This document shows positions 61,701 to 61,825 of a DNA stretch of 61,825 nucleotides, in pieces. The position numbers were made by a program, and so were the translations under genes. This DNA comes from JADHUC01 sp964617665 (GTDB lineage: Bacteria > Planctomycetota > Planctomycetia > Pirellulales > Pirellulaceae). The DNA lies in contig CAZUAH010000016.1 in NCBI GenBank assembly GCA_964617665.1, positions 1 to 61,825 on the forward strand. Reading direction: 5' to 3'. The first letter of the stretch is position 1; each line of letters opens with the position of its first letter. Below the pieces are notes generated by a model, which saw only the letters and a program-made list of their open reading frames with translations, did not search any database and was not told the origin of the DNA.

Positions 61701-61825
61701 CAGGTGGAGGCGGAGATCGCCGATCTGCGCAACAAAATCAACCGGATCGGCGCGGTAAACCTGGACGCGCTGGAAGAACTCGATGACCTGGACGAACGCT
61801 TCGAGGCGTTATCCGGCCAGTACCA
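58752..61825 (+). CDS. smc: Chromosome segregation protein SMC, cut by the window edge
   Basis: Starts with ATG 58752 and stays open to the right edge, giving at least 1,024 residues. Walker A GPNGSGKS at about residues 32-39, the QGKVDRML segment (Q-loop area), a first long coiled coil, a hinge domain from about residue 524 to 650 (RFHGLVADLIDAGIE to VVGPPSATVGLVSRR), and a second coiled coil with INRIGAVNLDALEE near the end. The C-terminal head with Walker B and the signature motif lies outside the window. SMC forms a dimer that compacts and separates chromosomes with ScpA and ScpB. Confidence 0.95.
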   Translation, partial: MLKALELIGFKSFAEKTRFEFPQGISVIVGPNGSGKSNIVDAIKWALGEQSAKSLRGKDMADVIFKGAGSSGRRPMNTAEATLVFDNSTSLLPVDAPEVHITRRVYRSGEGEYLINGKPCRLKDIRDMCRGTGVGVDAYSLIEQGKVDRMLQASPKDRRAIFEEAAGISRFKAKKIEAQRRLDRVEQNLLRLSDIVDEVGSRLRSVRAQASKAQRYREYSDRLQQLRTQVGFVDWSRLSEKLSAVEDELAAVKEQAAELDTESDALNGRIQTLEDAVDQAGDELRHREAALAGNREQIAARESKIENERGRCGDFDEEAQRNRSQLRALTCRAGDLHERLSELVSQLEQAQGEYDGIRDSLFGHEQTIGKLSEELEQKRAENASHRVEYVDLTRTAATLGNQASGLESELKASQVSAERLVARSHELEERSSGRADELESSRTDEQRLSEEANAKAAALEAAEVELAEGRRVLARRQEELAVLQGKYTGACQRAELLEELEREKAGVDAGVQEVLAEAKRLPTEGESRFHGLVADLIDAGIEIAPLVDAALGDAAQHIVISGNSFVERIRLGEFQPSGRVGLIRLGALPTKPGGLRTLTAPLAGHGELQGRPGVIGRADRMVRTSEPYRAVVANLLSDTWFVGNLSDALSLAESSGKGFRFVTSKGELLEHDGTLVVGPPSATVGLVSRRSELRALQQEISDLRGRISQFRSEIARLQENIDQQERQGKRLADAYKSMGAELADQRVRTRTLQDRHDQIQRERESVAAELEAARAARQAASDALEETRKQLITTETASGDLEAEIKSEESRIAELEGRVREHTNEATGYKVQLAKSEQRLEGLRAQRNQFESDQRERDRAIHDVRDQLERAQHRNRQAELHVLKTTAELAELHLSKEALAREVREEIEQRRLLNAQRTGLAAEQEQLRQKIHQLEQQQHKLELSAGEIQHERNTLADRLREDYGIEISAVDQEATAEEEQERAQVEAEIADLRNKINRIGAVNLDALEELDDLDERFEALSGQY

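Overview
The window looks like a chromosome segment of a planctomycete, most likely a Pirellulales-type bacterium. This is inferred from gene families typical of that group: a DUF1559 prepilin-like protein beside a small transthyretin-like lipoprotein, several CRTAC1/ASPIC-UnbV FG-GAP lipoproteins with TPR partners, YVTN beta-propeller/cytochrome c fusions, a Tat-exported Gfo/Idh oxidoreductase, an FhcC subunit of the tetrahydromethanopterin C1 pathway, a FlgI-like protein fused to HEAT repeats, and a HINT-type polymorphic toxin. No tRNA, rRNA or CRISPR array was recognised.

Layout. 69-10152 (minus strand): tilS, a GT-C glycosyltransferase, a giant AsmA-like envelope protein, dapF, a DUF374 acyltransferase, an RRM RNA-binding protein, a 58-residue basic protein and a sodium:solute symporter. 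10478-16440 (plus): a Ser/Thr kinase almost abutting mnmE, a Gfo/Idh oxidoreductase, a cluster of hairpin repeats and an LRR lipoprotein. 16732-17180: a truncated transposase remnant. 17273-19693 (minus): a membrane-anchored cytochrome with twelve CXXCH motifs. 19845-30804: two TPR + CRTAC1 modules in opposite orientations around a DUF1559 pair, then an FG-GAP lipoprotein gene interrupted by an in-frame TGA.

30883-42654 (plus) is a tightly packed run: LRR lipoprotein, diheme cytochrome, two beta-propeller/cytochrome fusions, two SUMF1-fold proteins without FGE cysteines, and a membrane-anchored HINT polymorphic toxin with a Myxococcus SitA/SitI-like toxin tip and double-CXXC immunity partner. 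All products before the immunity protein appear exported or membrane-anchored. This is the most unusual part of the window.

42879-61825: a SAM methyltransferase, a shortened secretin-like protein, a YugP-type zinc peptidase, an SDR epimerase, fhcC divergent from mobA, a low-complexity lipoprotein, an M24 peptidase, rpmB-gatC, a small lipoprotein divergent from an exported TPR-CHAT protein, a TIM-barrel-like conserved protein, the FlgI-HEAT lipoprotein, and smc running off the right edge.

All functions are read from motifs and remembered family features; no database search was possible. Starts were moved where a Shine-Dalgarno site, signal peptide or overlap indicated a better one.
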